Program-made: the position numbers and the translations under genes | In this document: positions 17,374 to 24,880 of the stretch, piece by piece | How positions within the stretch are numbered: position 1 is the stretch's first letter | Layout of the letters: each line of letters opens with the position of its first letter | NCBI GenBank assembly: GCA_902761585.1 | Contig: CACWKX010000002.1 | Coordinates: 1 to 52,511 of the forward strand | Direction of reading: 5' to 3' | Length of the DNA: 52,511 bases | Source of the DNA: an uncultured Lachnospiraceae bacterium | GTDB taxonomy: Bacteria; Bacillota; Clostridia; Lachnospirales; Lachnospiraceae | Notes under the pieces: generated by a model | Seen by the model: the letters and a program-made list of their open reading frames with translations, nothing else | Database searches by the model: none | What the model was told of the DNA's origin: nothing

Positions 17374-18254
17374 TACGCACCCACCTCCCCTTTTCTACCG
17401 ATCTGGACCTGAAGGACGCCGACGACAGCGCAGACGATGAACAGGATCAGAGCCTCAGCCTGGCCGACACCGTAGTTCTTGTAGGTGAATGCCTGGTTGT
17501 AGACATGCATTGCAGCGAGTACCGAAGAGTTGAACGGCTCACCCTTTGTCAAGGACAGGTTCACATCGTAGACCATGAAGCATCTGGTGATGGTCAGGAA
17601 CAGGCACTCGACAAATGAAGCCCGCATCAGCGGTACAATGACTTTCCAGGTTGCCTGGCTCTTGGTGCAGCCATCGATCTGGGAAGCTTCAATCAGGGAC
17701 TTCGGCACGCTCATGAAGCCTGCCACATAGATCAGCATCATGTATCCTGCGTACTGCCAGACCGAAACGATGATCAGGCAGGCGATTGCCCCGGCGGGTG
17801 TTGCCAGCCAGGACGTCTCCATGAAGCCGATATGGAGGGACTTCCCAATCGTGACGAACGCACGGTTGAAAACGAACTTCCAGACGTAGCCTAAGACGAT
17901 ACCACCGATCAGGTTCGGGATAAAGAAACCTGCCCGGAAGAAATTCTGTCCCTTGATGCCGCTTGTCACAAGATAAGCGAGTAAGAATGCAAGCACATTA
18001 ACAAGGACGACCGAGATCGCGGAGTAAAGGACCGTCTTTCCCATCGCTGTCCAGAACGCTGTGTCAGAGAACGCCGCCGCATAGTTGGATAACCCGACAA
18101 ACGGCTTTGCCTTTGAGACACCGTCCCAGCTTGTGAATGTCAGATACAGACCGTAGATGAACGGAATGATGATGACACCGATGAAAAGCACGGTCGGAAT
18201 GCCCGCGAACATGAGGAACTGCCGTACCTTGTACGACATCGTATTTCTTTTCAT
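17373..18254 (-). CDS. Sugar ABC transporter permease (MalF type)
   Basis: A 293-residue CUT1 permease with six membrane segments and EAA loop IEASQIDGCTKSQATWKVIVPL. GCAGGAGAGAGAAC precedes the ATG. It is the first permease after the binding protein and is separated from it by a stem-loop. Function with its partner is import of sucrose or a related glucoside, inferred from the flanking enzymes. Confidence 0.92.
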   Translation of the reverse strand: MKRNTMSYKVRQFLMFAGIPTVLFIGVIIIPFIYGLYLTFTSWDGVSKAKPFVGLSNYAAAFSDTAFWTAMGKTVLYSAISVVLVNVLAFLLAYLVTSGIKGQNFFRAGFFIPNLIGGIVLGYVWKFVFNRAFVTIGKSLHIGFMETSWLATPAGAIACLIIVSVWQYAGYMMLIYVAGFMSVPKSLIEASQIDGCTKSQATWKVIVPLMRASFVECLFLTITRCFMVYDVNLSLTKGEPFNSSVLAAMHVYNQAFTYKNYGVGQAEALILFIVCAVVGVLQVQIGRKGEVGA

Positions 18255-18280
18255 GTTCTCTCTCCTGCTCAGATATGAAA

Positions 18281-18316
18281 GGCGGGAGGCACTGGTATCT
18301 CCCGATACCTCCCGCC
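18281..18316. other. Stem-loop between binding-protein and permease genes
   Basis: GGCGGGAGG (18281-18289) pairs with CCTCCCGCC (18308-18316), and an inner GGTATC/GATACC pairing is possible. A second CCGG-rich stem follows near 18318-18355. Only a weak T-run follows on the minus strand. Such structures often leave more binding-protein mRNA than permease mRNA. Confidence 0.7.
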
Positions 18317-18398
18317 TTGCCGGATCCGGTCTTCCGGAGGAAACCGGATGACCGGATTATTTTTGAATCACTCTTGGAAAGGAATCGATTCTCGAGAA

Positions 18399-19691
18399 TT
18401 ACTCAGCTTCTGTAGCTGCCTCGGTTCCAGCTGCTGCGCCGCCTGTGACTGCCGGATCAGCGAGGGTTGCACCCTGCCAGTATGCCTCGACTTCCTTTGC
18501 CAGCTCTGCGCGGTCGATCTCGCCTGCGAGGTACTTCTGCATGGAAGCACCGCATACAGAGTAGTGATCGTCCGGATCATAGTTGTAGTTTGCAATCAGC
18601 TTGTCATCATCAGCATAGGACTTGACGGACTTTCCAAGCGGGTCGCTGACATCCAGCGTGTTGGTCTTGAATGCCGGTACCAGTGCGCAGGTGTTGACCA
18701 GGAAATCCTTGCCATCGTCCGTGTTGACCAGCCAGTTGAGCCAGTCCTCTGCCTGCTTCTGAAGATCTTCAGATACAGAGTTGTCGATGAAGAAGTACTT
18801 GGAACCGCCGCCGACAAGCTTCTCGTTGGAGCCGTCGTCCGTATTCTGCGGAACCGGCATCATGCCCATGTTCTCGCTGTAGTCATATGCGTTGATGACG
18901 GACCAGTCCCAGTTGCCGCCGAACATGAATGCGATCTCGCCTTCCGCCAGCTTCTGCTCTGTTGTCTCACGCTCTGCAGCGATCGGTGCATCCTTTGCGT
19001 AATTGTACTTCATCAGGACATCAAAGGTATCCATCAGAGAGTTGAACTTCTCATCCTTCGCCAGGTCGACCGTTCCATCGTGAAGTCCCTTGATGAATGC
19101 GGACGGATCCTCGCGTTCCTCATAGACCTCCTGCAGATAGTGAGCTGCAAGCGACCAGTCTTCCTTCATGATACCAGTCGGAGCCTCCATGCCGCCGTCA
19201 ACCAGCTTCTGGCAGAGTGCATCGAAATCATCCAGCGTCTTGACAGAAGCCGGATCAAAATCCTCGCCGGTGATCTTCTTGATCGCATCTGCGTTGTAGA
19301 TGACGCCGCGCGCCTCGATGCAGACCGGGAAGCCCATCACCTTGCCGTCGATGCTGATGATCTGGCTGGAATCCTTCACCCACGGCTGATCGGACAGGTC
19401 AAGTGCGTGATCCGGCCCGAGGCTGTAGATATCCTTTGCATCGACCATGGACAGAACGTACGGATCCTTGGAGGCATACTTGGTGGAAAGATGCGCTGCC
19501 ACTGTATCCTGAGAGTAGTAGACTTCCATATCGACATCGTTCTCATCCGAATAGTCGGAAGCCATGTCCTCCATCTGTTCCTCAATCTCACTCTTGGAGT
19601 TGAACACTGAAAGCTCATCTGCCAGAACCGGCGTCGCTCCCAGAGTCGCTACAAGAATCGTTGCCATAACAGCTGCTGTTCTTCTTCTCAT
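18399..19691 (-). CDS. Extracellular sugar-binding protein of the sucrose ABC importer
   Basis: A 430-residue solute-binding protein of the CUT1 type, with a hinge pattern such as FMFGGNWDWSVINAY and a long extracellular domain. The signal peptide MRRRTAAVMATILVAT ends in a VLADE cleavage site and has no lipobox cysteine. This is unusual for a single-membrane bacterium, where binding proteins are normally lipid anchored. GGAGGG lies before the ATG. It is the first gene of the operon, directly behind a promoter/operator. The sugar is inferred from the neighbouring enzymes. Confidence 0.88.
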   Translation of the reverse strand: MRRRTAAVMATILVATLGATPVLADELSVFNSKSEIEEQMEDMASDYSDENDVDMEVYYSQDTVAAHLSTKYASKDPYVLSMVDAKDIYSLGPDHALDLSDQPWVKDSSQIISIDGKVMGFPVCIEARGVIYNADAIKKITGEDFDPASVKTLDDFDALCQKLVDGGMEAPTGIMKEDWSLAAHYLQEVYEEREDPSAFIKGLHDGTVDLAKDEKFNSLMDTFDVLMKYNYAKDAPIAAERETTEQKLAEGEIAFMFGGNWDWSVINAYDYSENMGMMPVPQNTDDGSNEKLVGGGSKYFFIDNSVSEDLQKQAEDWLNWLVNTDDGKDFLVNTCALVPAFKTNTLDVSDPLGKSVKSYADDDKLIANYNYDPDDHYSVCGASMQKYLAGEIDRAELAKEVEAYWQGATLADPAVTGGAAAGTEAATEAE

Positions 19692-19757
19692 GTTTACCCT
19701 CCATGATGTTTTTGTAAAAGCAGGAACTGAAAGTTCCTTGTCCTTTAGGATGGTTCC

Positions 19758-19806
19758 ACTGTATCATCAGCTGTATGGTATGTCAACCGTTTAACATGTT
19801 TGAAAT
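19758..19806 (-). promoter_or_regulatory. Sucrose operon promoter with LacI-type operator
   Basis: Minus-strand TTGACA (19781-19786), a 17-bp spacer and TACAGT (19758-19763). Abutting the -35 is CAAACATGTTAAACGG (minus strand, about 19788-19803). It matches the sequence at the regulator's own promoter (21286-21303) around the shared core AAACATGTTA-ACG. Confidence 0.78.
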
Positions 19807-20091
19807 TGCATTTCGTGACATATTGACAGTTTTTACCCATTTTTGTTGTATATAATGCCTATATTCTATTCGAAAATCCGCTGTTTTTGCTTGTTCACAA
19901 CTTGTTCAATTGTGTCATTCGTTTATCATATTTGGTATAAATTCAGATTGTTTACAGTGTGTATACTTCCTGCCGGATACAATCATCAAGCAGGAACGTT
20001 TCCATCACGCAAATATCCTGAAAACACCGGACAGTCTGTGTAAGCAGCCTGCCTTCCGGAAGATCAGAATCAGAGCTATGCAAAGCCGACG

Positions 20092-20130
20092 AAAAAGCAC
20101 CCGCCATGGGGAATTCCCCGTGGCAGGTGC
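20092..20130 (-). terminator. Terminator of the LacI-type regulator gene
   Basis: A long stem of GCACC-type arms with inner CATGGGG/CCCCGTG runs from 20097 to 20130 and is followed by TTTTT on the minus strand. It lies 72 bp past the stop codon. Confidence 0.88.
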
Positions 20131-20201
20131 CCGGATTCAGCTTGTTCTCTCATTTCTTACCAGCCCGCCGATACAGGATGGCGGAAATGGACGTCTTTTC
20201 T

Positions 20202-21179
20202 TCAGGTTGTCCCTCTGTTCACCAGGGAAACATGGAAGATCGTCCTTGCCGGGACAAAATCTCCATTATTTTTTTTGTCGATCAGGTCGATGCACATCTC
20301 TGCCATCTCCTTTACCGGCTGATGGATCGTTGTAATCTTCGGCATCGTCAGCTCCGACAGAAGCGTGTCGTCATATCCGATGACTTTCAGTCTGTCCGGG
20401 ATGCTGACGCCCAGCTCCACTGCTGCCTGAATCGCCTCCGCCGCAATCACGTCGCTGCCGCAGAACAGGCCGTCAATCCCCTCATTCTTCTTCATAAATT
20501 CAAGAATATCGGGATAGTACCTGGTATCGATTGTCCGTTCCGGCGGAAAATCCAGCTCGATCGTCTCGATTTCCTGCTGCCGGCAGGCTTCCAGGAACCC
20601 TTCTTTCCGGGTATCTGCCGGCATACCGACCCGGGACGTGCCACTCAGGCAGCCAATCCTCCTGCAGCCCTTTGCAATCAACTCCTGCGCAGCCATCCGG
20701 CCGCCCTCGTGGTTGTCGCAGAGGACACAGGCATCGCTTGAGTCCAGGTACCGCTCATAGCTGACAAGCGGAAAACCAAGGTTGTTGAAGGTCTGCGTCC
20801 GTACCGTGTCGGAGCAGATGATCAGCCCGGCAACCCGGTTGCTCCTGCAGGCTTCGACAAATTTTTTCTCCTGGTCATCGATGCCGTAGGCACAAAACAG
20901 CAGAACTTTATATTCCCTTTCGTACGCAGCCCGTTCCAGACAGCTGATCAGCTTCGCAAAATACGGATGCTCAATGCTCGGCATGATGAGTCCGATCGTG
21001 TTGGTCTTCTGCCTGGACAGTGAACGCGCCACCTCGTTTGGCTGGTAATTCAGCCGCTCCATCGCCGTATAGACGCCTTGCCTTGTCTCTTCACTGATAT
21101 AGCCTCTGTTATTCAGAACCCGCGAGACTGTCCCGACCGAAAGGCCGGCAGCCTTCGCAACATCCTTCAGAGTCGCCAT
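20202..21179 (-). CDS. LacI-family repressor of the sucrose operon
   Basis: A 325-residue regulator. The N-terminal HTH reads MATLKDVAKAAGLSVGTVSRVLNNRGYISEETR with the hinge helix YQPNEVARSLSRQKT. A periplasmic-binding-like effector domain follows. The start has GGGAGGTTTCAT upstream. It is read in the same direction as the sucrose operon, just upstream. The likely operator lies at its own start site and at the operon promoter, which suggests autoregulation plus operon repression relieved by sugar. The ligand is not known. Confidence 0.92.
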   Translation of the reverse strand: MATLKDVAKAAGLSVGTVSRVLNNRGYISEETRQGVYTAMERLNYQPNEVARSLSRQKTNTIGLIMPSIEHPYFAKLISCLERAAYEREYKVLLFCAYGIDDQEKKFVEACRSNRVAGLIICSDTVRTQTFNNLGFPLVSYERYLDSSDACVLCDNHEGGRMAAQELIAKGCRRIGCLSGTSRVGMPADTRKEGFLEACRQQEIETIELDFPPERTIDTRYYPDILEFMKKNEGIDGLFCGSDVIAAEAIQAAVELGVSIPDRLKVIGYDDTLLSELTMPKITTIHQPVKEMAEMCIDLIDKKNNGDFVPARTIFHVSLVNRGTT

Positions 21180-21285
21180 ATGAAACCTCCCTGACTGTTC
21201 CTTTTTCCATCTACGCGAATCATTCTGCCCGATGTCTGGTCAGAATTCACATTGCTTCACCTTCCAAGAGGCTGCCTCGTACTTA

Positions 21286-21339
21286 GTTAAACATGTTATA
21301 CGCATAACATATAGTATCGCTGCAGAATCCTCCTGTCAA
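21286..21339 (-). promoter_or_regulatory. Promoter and operator of the LacI-type gene
   Basis: Minus-strand TTGACA (21334-21339), a 17-bp spacer and TACTAT (21311-21316). GTTAAACATGTTATACGC (21286-21303) lies at the expected start site, a classic repression position. A second palindrome, ATGTTAT/ATAACAT (about 21293-21310), overlaps it. Confidence 0.78.
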
Positions 21340-21409
21340 CGGTCTAATCGGAAAAAAGTAGCCAGAGAATATCGCATCCTCATCTTATTCTTGAGCCATC
21401 GTCATATTC

Positions 21410-22168
21410 CTAGATCCTGAAAGACCCGGGGCCAAGCGCCGTGACGATCTGCTTTTTGTATGAGAGGAATGCCGGCGTCAGGCTGAAGTCGCGCGCTCTC
21501 GGGCGCTTCTCCGCAATCTCAATCTCGTCCGTGATCTGCCCCGGTGAGCCGGACAGGATGTAGATCCGGTCGGACAACACAATGGCCTCGTCAATGTCAT
21601 GGGTGATGAACAGGGTTGAGAGGCTGATCTTCTGCATGATATCCAGATACCAGTCATGGATGGCACTCTTCGTGATCGTGTCGAGGGCGCTGAACGGCTC
21701 GTCCAGAAGCGCAACGCCCTCCGAGGACAGATATGTCCGAAGCAGCGCCGCTCTCTGCCGCATGCCCCCGGAAAGCTGCGCCGGGTATTCGAACTCAGTC
21801 CCAGCAAGCCCGAACTGTTCAAAGTAGACTGCCGCCTTTTCACGAGCCTTCTGCTTGTTCATTCCGCGTATCGTCAGGGGGAGCGCGACATTATCGATGA
21901 TCCGCTTGTACGGCAGGAGCAGATCCTTCTGCAGCATATAGCTGATCTTGCCCGGCTGGCCGGTAATCTCTCTTCCGTTGAGAACCACCCTCCCGCTGTC
22001 CGGCAGGTTCAGCCCGGAGAGGATATGGAACAGCGTGGTCTTGCCGACGCCGCTCACCCCTAGCAGACATACAATCTCCTGCTCATTCAGATGGACATTG
22101 ATATCCCGGATGATCGTCCGCTCTCCATATGATTTTGTGATGTGGGCTGCGCTCAGTACCTCTCCCAT
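21410..22168 (-). CDS. thiZ: ABC transporter ATPase for thiamine precursor (ThiZ-like)
   Basis: A 252-residue ATPase of the nitrate/taurine/HMP importer type. Walker A is GVSGVGKTT, the signature is LSGGMRQR, Walker B is VALLDEPFSALD and the switch His is in FITHDIDEA. It is the last gene of the TPP-riboswitch operon and would power the permease at 23449-24267. A 12-bp-stem hairpin separates it from the binding protein gene. The substrate is inferred from the riboswitch and the ThiY-like binding protein. Confidence 0.87.
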   Translation of the reverse strand: MGEVLSAAHITKSYGERTIIRDINVHLNEQEIVCLLGVSGVGKTTLFHILSGLNLPDSGRVVLNGREITGQPGKISYMLQKDLLLPYKRIIDNVALPLTIRGMNKQKAREKAAVYFEQFGLAGTEFEYPAQLSGGMRQRAALLRTYLSSEGVALLDEPFSALDTITKSAIHDWYLDIMQKISLSTLFITHDIDEAIVLSDRIYILSGSPGQITDEIEIAEKRPRARDFSLTPAFLSYKKQIVTALGPGSFRI

Positions 22169-22282
22169 ATCCTATCCCCTGAATCCTTCCACAGCCACGT
22201 TTTCGGCTGTTGATCTCCCTCGTTGGGCTTCATGTATGCATGCCAAACCTATCCAGTGGTTTTCTGTCTGTATAACAATGAT

Positions 22283-22325
22283 AATCTGCCTGTGTCAGAA
22301 CCTCTGCGCCTGGCACAGGCAGATT
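22283..22325. other. Perfect 12-bp stem-loop between thiY and thiZ
   Basis: AATCTGCCTGTG (22283-22294) pairs perfectly with CACAGGCAGATT (22314-22325). It starts 5 bp past the binding-protein stop codon. There is no T-run on the minus strand, so it probably protects the upstream message or partially terminates. Confidence 0.8.
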
Positions 22326-22330
22326 GGAAC

Positions 22331-23368
22331 TTACTGCGGCAGATAGTCGTTCGTGAAGCCGGTTCCGGTCAGATCCTTCTCGATCAGCTTGTTGTCATAA
22401 AGCCACTTGTAGAAGCTGTTCCATCTGTCCGCATCGATCACGCCCCACGAAGACGCATCCGCGATGTACTGGTCTGCCATGTACGCCTGGCTCTTCTTGA
22501 CAAGTTCCTCTGAGCCCTTCAGCGAGCCTGTATTGTCAGAATCGATCAGGATCTGTGCTGCCTCGTCCGGATGCTCCACAGCATACTCATATCCCTTCGC
22601 CGTCGCCTTCAGGAAGGCCTTCGCCGCGTCCGCGTGATTCTTCAGGAAGTCGTTGTTGGCAATGATGATCGGTGTATAGTAGTCAAAGGACGGCTCGATG
22701 TCCTTGAAGTAGAAGAAATCGCACGGTACACCCTCCACCTCGGAGTTCAGATACCCCCAGCCGTAGAAGACCCAGATGGCATCTGTCTGCTTCGCCGCAA
22801 GCGCCGCCGGCTCATCCGTGATGTCGTTCGGAATCATCTTGACCTTGTCAAAATCTCCGCCATCCTTCTCGACGACATACTTCATCATCGCCTGCTCGGT
22901 CGGCAGATCCCAGGTCGAGTAAGTGTGGCCCTCCAGTCCCTTCGGCCTGTCAAGCCCTTCACCCTTCCGGCTCATGATTCCAGAAGTGTTGTGCTGCAGG
23001 ATCGCCGCGACCGCCGTCACTGGAAATGGATTCTCCTGTGTCCATGCGCCTGTGATGGTGTCCTGCGCGTCGACCGCAAACTGCGCCTGGCCAGAAGCGC
23101 ACATCTGGACAGCTCCATTTTCAGGCGGCTGAACAACCTCAACGTCCAGCCCTGCATCTTTGTAGTATCCCTTCTCCTGGGCAACGAAGATGCCCGTATG
23201 ATTGGTGTTCGGCGTCCAGTCCAGGCAGAAGGTGATCTTTCCGGCATCCCCGAAGTTCTGCTCTTTCTCTGTCGCCACCTCTGTTCCACTTGCCAGCGCC
23301 GCAGGTGACAGAAGCATCGCTGCCGCTGCCGCTGCACTCAGGACACTGGTGATTTTTCCGTATCTCAT
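22331..23368 (-). CDS. thiY: NMT1/THI5-like binding protein for thiamine pyrimidine precursor
   Basis: A 345-residue secreted binding protein of the ThiY family. LDWTPNTNHTGIFVAQEKGYY and the later GAVQMCASGQAQFAVDAQDT are characteristic. Relatives bind formylaminopyrimidine or HMP. The signal peptide ends in an AALASGTE site with no lipobox cysteine, as in the sugar-binding protein at 18399. AAAAAGGAGAGAGAT precedes the ATG. It sits mid-operon between the permease and ATPase genes, behind a TPP riboswitch. Confidence 0.87.
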   Translation of the reverse strand: MRYGKITSVLSAAAAAAMLLSPAALASGTEVATEKEQNFGDAGKITFCLDWTPNTNHTGIFVAQEKGYYKDAGLDVEVVQPPENGAVQMCASGQAQFAVDAQDTITGAWTQENPFPVTAVAAILQHNTSGIMSRKGEGLDRPKGLEGHTYSTWDLPTEQAMMKYVVEKDGGDFDKVKMIPNDITDEPAALAAKQTDAIWVFYGWGYLNSEVEGVPCDFFYFKDIEPSFDYYTPIIIANNDFLKNHADAAKAFLKATAKGYEYAVEHPDEAAQILIDSDNTGSLKGSEELVKKSQAYMADQYIADASSWGVIDADRWNSFYKWLYDNKLIEKDLTGTGFTNDYLPQ

Positions 23369-23448
23369 ATCTCTCTCCTTTTTCTGTTCAGCTTAATGAT
23401 GCTGTGCTTTCAAATATGCCCCTAACAGCACGGTCTTCCTGTTTTCTG

Positions 23449-24267
23449 TCAGCTGCGGTTCTCCTGCACCCGTTCCCACGGCATGACCGCCCGGCGCAGC
23501 AGGTTGACCGCCGCAATCAGAAGCAGTGAAATAATCACGATCAGGATGATGACCGCAAACATCTTGTCGAACGAATAGGCCTTCCGGACTCTTGTCATGT
23601 AAACACCGAGTCCTCTGAAACCGCCCAGCCACTCCGCAACGACTGCCCCGACAACGGAGTAGGAGGCGGATATCTTCAGTCCTGAGAAGAACTGTCCGAG
23701 TGCGGACGGCAGCTTGATCTGCAGGAAAATCTGCCGCCTTCCCGCCCCCATCGAGCGCATCAGGTCGACCGCATCCTGATCGACCCCCGAGAATCCGTCC
23801 AGCAGTCCGACCGCTATCGGGAAAAATGTCGTAATCACAACCAGCGTGATCTTCGGTGCCATGCCAAAGCCCATCCATAGAACAAGGATCGGCGCAATGG
23901 CCACGGTCGGAATCGTCTGTGTGACGACCATGACGGGGTAAAGTGCCCGCCTGCAGGTGATGAACCGGTCCATCAGAACTGCAATCAGAAACGCCAGAAC
24001 AATTCCGATCAGAAGGCCCAGGATCGCCTCCGCAAGAGACACACCGCTGTGGTACATCAGCGTCGGGAAGTCAGAGACAAATGCCTTCACAACCGCGACC
24101 GGCGAAGGCAGCATGTAATTCGGAACAATCCCTCCCTCCGTCAGCATCAGCCAGACAGCCGCAATTGCCAGGAGGTTCAGCACCGCCGGCACATGCTTCT
24201 GAAACCCTGCTCTGGCATCTCTCACCTTCCTGCTGTTTTCATGCTCTGGCATCTGAGTTTGTCCCAT
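23449..24267 (-). CDS. thiX: ABC permease for thiamine precursor (ThiX-like)
   Basis: A 272-residue permease with about six membrane segments and the EAA-like loop VDLMRSMGAGRRQIFLQIKLPSAL. It belongs to the SsuC/TauC/ThiX group. The reading frame is open upstream to 24312 inside the previous gene, but the ATG at 24267 lies 4 bp after the previous stop codon and gives a sensible N-terminus. It partners with the ATPase and binding protein of the same operon. Confidence 0.87.
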   Translation of the reverse strand: MGQTQMPEHENSRKVRDARAGFQKHVPAVLNLLAIAAVWLMLTEGGIVPNYMLPSPVAVVKAFVSDFPTLMYHSGVSLAEAILGLLIGIVLAFLIAVLMDRFITCRRALYPVMVVTQTIPTVAIAPILVLWMGFGMAPKITLVVITTFFPIAVGLLDGFSGVDQDAVDLMRSMGAGRRQIFLQIKLPSALGQFFSGLKISASYSVVGAVVAEWLGGFRGLGVYMTRVRKAYSFDKMFAVIILIVIISLLLIAAVNLLRRAVMPWERVQENRS

Positions 24268-24271
24268 CTTT

Positions 24272-24580
24272 TTACTCTGCGTCCTTGTGGTACTTTCCGA
24301 TCTTCTGATCAATCGTCAGGACCTCTCCCTCCGGACGATAGTTGATCTTGACATACGCGCTGACCGACTTGCAGCCTGCCTTGATGGCAATCTTCTGGCA
24401 GTTCTTGACAACCTCCATCAGCTGGTCGTAATCCTCTCCCTCGATGGCCGTCTCGCATGGTCCGACGTAATAATTCAGCCCGGTAGATGCAATGTAAGCG
24501 ATCACCTCATCTACGATCCGGCAGACCTCCTGATCCGAATCCACAGCAGGCAGCACCTGAATGGCAACACTTGACTTCAT
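24272..24580 (-). CDS. Thiamine-binding protein, MTH1187/YkoF-like
   Basis: A 102-residue cytosolic protein of the MTH1187/thiamine-binding superfamily (ferredoxin-like fold). Typical parts are VAIQVLPAVDSDQEVCRIVDEVIAYI, GPCETAIEGEDYDQLMEVV and the C-terminal KINYRPEGEVLTIDQKIGKY. It is the first gene after the TPP riboswitch, with AAGGAGG upstream. It probably binds thiamine or the imported pyrimidine and may pass it on to the salvage pathway; this role is inferred from family and context. Confidence 0.88.
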   Translation of the reverse strand: MKSSVAIQVLPAVDSDQEVCRIVDEVIAYIASTGLNYYVGPCETAIEGEDYDQLMEVVKNCQKIAIKAGCKSVSAYVKINYRPEGEVLTIDQKIGKYHKDAE

Positions 24581-24670
24581 ATCTCGAATACCTCCTTCAA
24601 AAACGGTTGATGGTCACCTGTCTGACATGCATGCGCGTGAATCTTGCACGCGTCCCGCTTCTCTCCAGCC

Positions 24671-24701
24671 AAAAAAAGCGCCCGGCTGGTCTGCCGGGCG
24701 C
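24671..24701 (-). terminator. Expression-platform terminator of the TPP riboswitch
   Basis: GCGCCCGG (24678-24685) pairs with CCGGGCGC (24694-24701), followed on the minus strand by seven T residues (24671-24677). It lies between the riboswitch aptamer and the first gene, as expected for transcription control by TPP. Confidence 0.88.
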
Positions 24702-24721
24702 ACAAAACTGCACACTTTTTG

Positions 24722-24805
24722 TCTTCCTGCGCTGGCATTATCCAACAGGTTCTAGGGTCAAAGACAACTGTCTTACTCTCAGCCTTGCGGCTCCCCTGAC
24801 AATGA
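24722..24805 (-). promoter_or_regulatory. TPP riboswitch (THI element)
   Basis: Read on the minus strand, the conserved blocks come in order: CAGGGGAGCC, GGCTGAGA, GACCCTAGAACCTG and GGATAATGCCAGCGCAGGAAG. These are the core of the thiamine pyrophosphate aptamer. With the following terminator it should switch the transporter operon off when TPP is high. Confidence 0.96.
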
Positions 24806-24813
24806 ACATTTTG

Positions 24814-24841
24814 ATTATAAGATAACCCTCCGAAAAGTCAA
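24814..24841 (-). promoter_or_regulatory. Promoter of the riboswitch operon
   Basis: Minus-strand TTGACT (24836-24841), a 16-bp spacer and TATAAT (24814-24819). The start is expected just before the aptamer. Confidence 0.75.
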
Positions 24842-24880
24842 CCGCAGATGTTGTGCACAACACGGTGCACACCACGGTTC

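Larger units (their letters stand above)
19692..20201. other. Intergenic region between lacI-type gene and the sucrose operon
   Basis: These 510 bp hold the operon promoter and operator (19758-19806), an AT-rich central part and the regulator's terminator (20092-20130). A plus-strand TTGACA (19823-19828) with TGTATA at 18 bp (19847-19852) faces away from the operon with no convincing gene behind it. Confidence 0.55.

Noticed and set aside
18348..19610. 420-codon plus-strand open frame
   Set aside because: It is antisense to the sugar-binding protein gene and has no ribosome site or domain.
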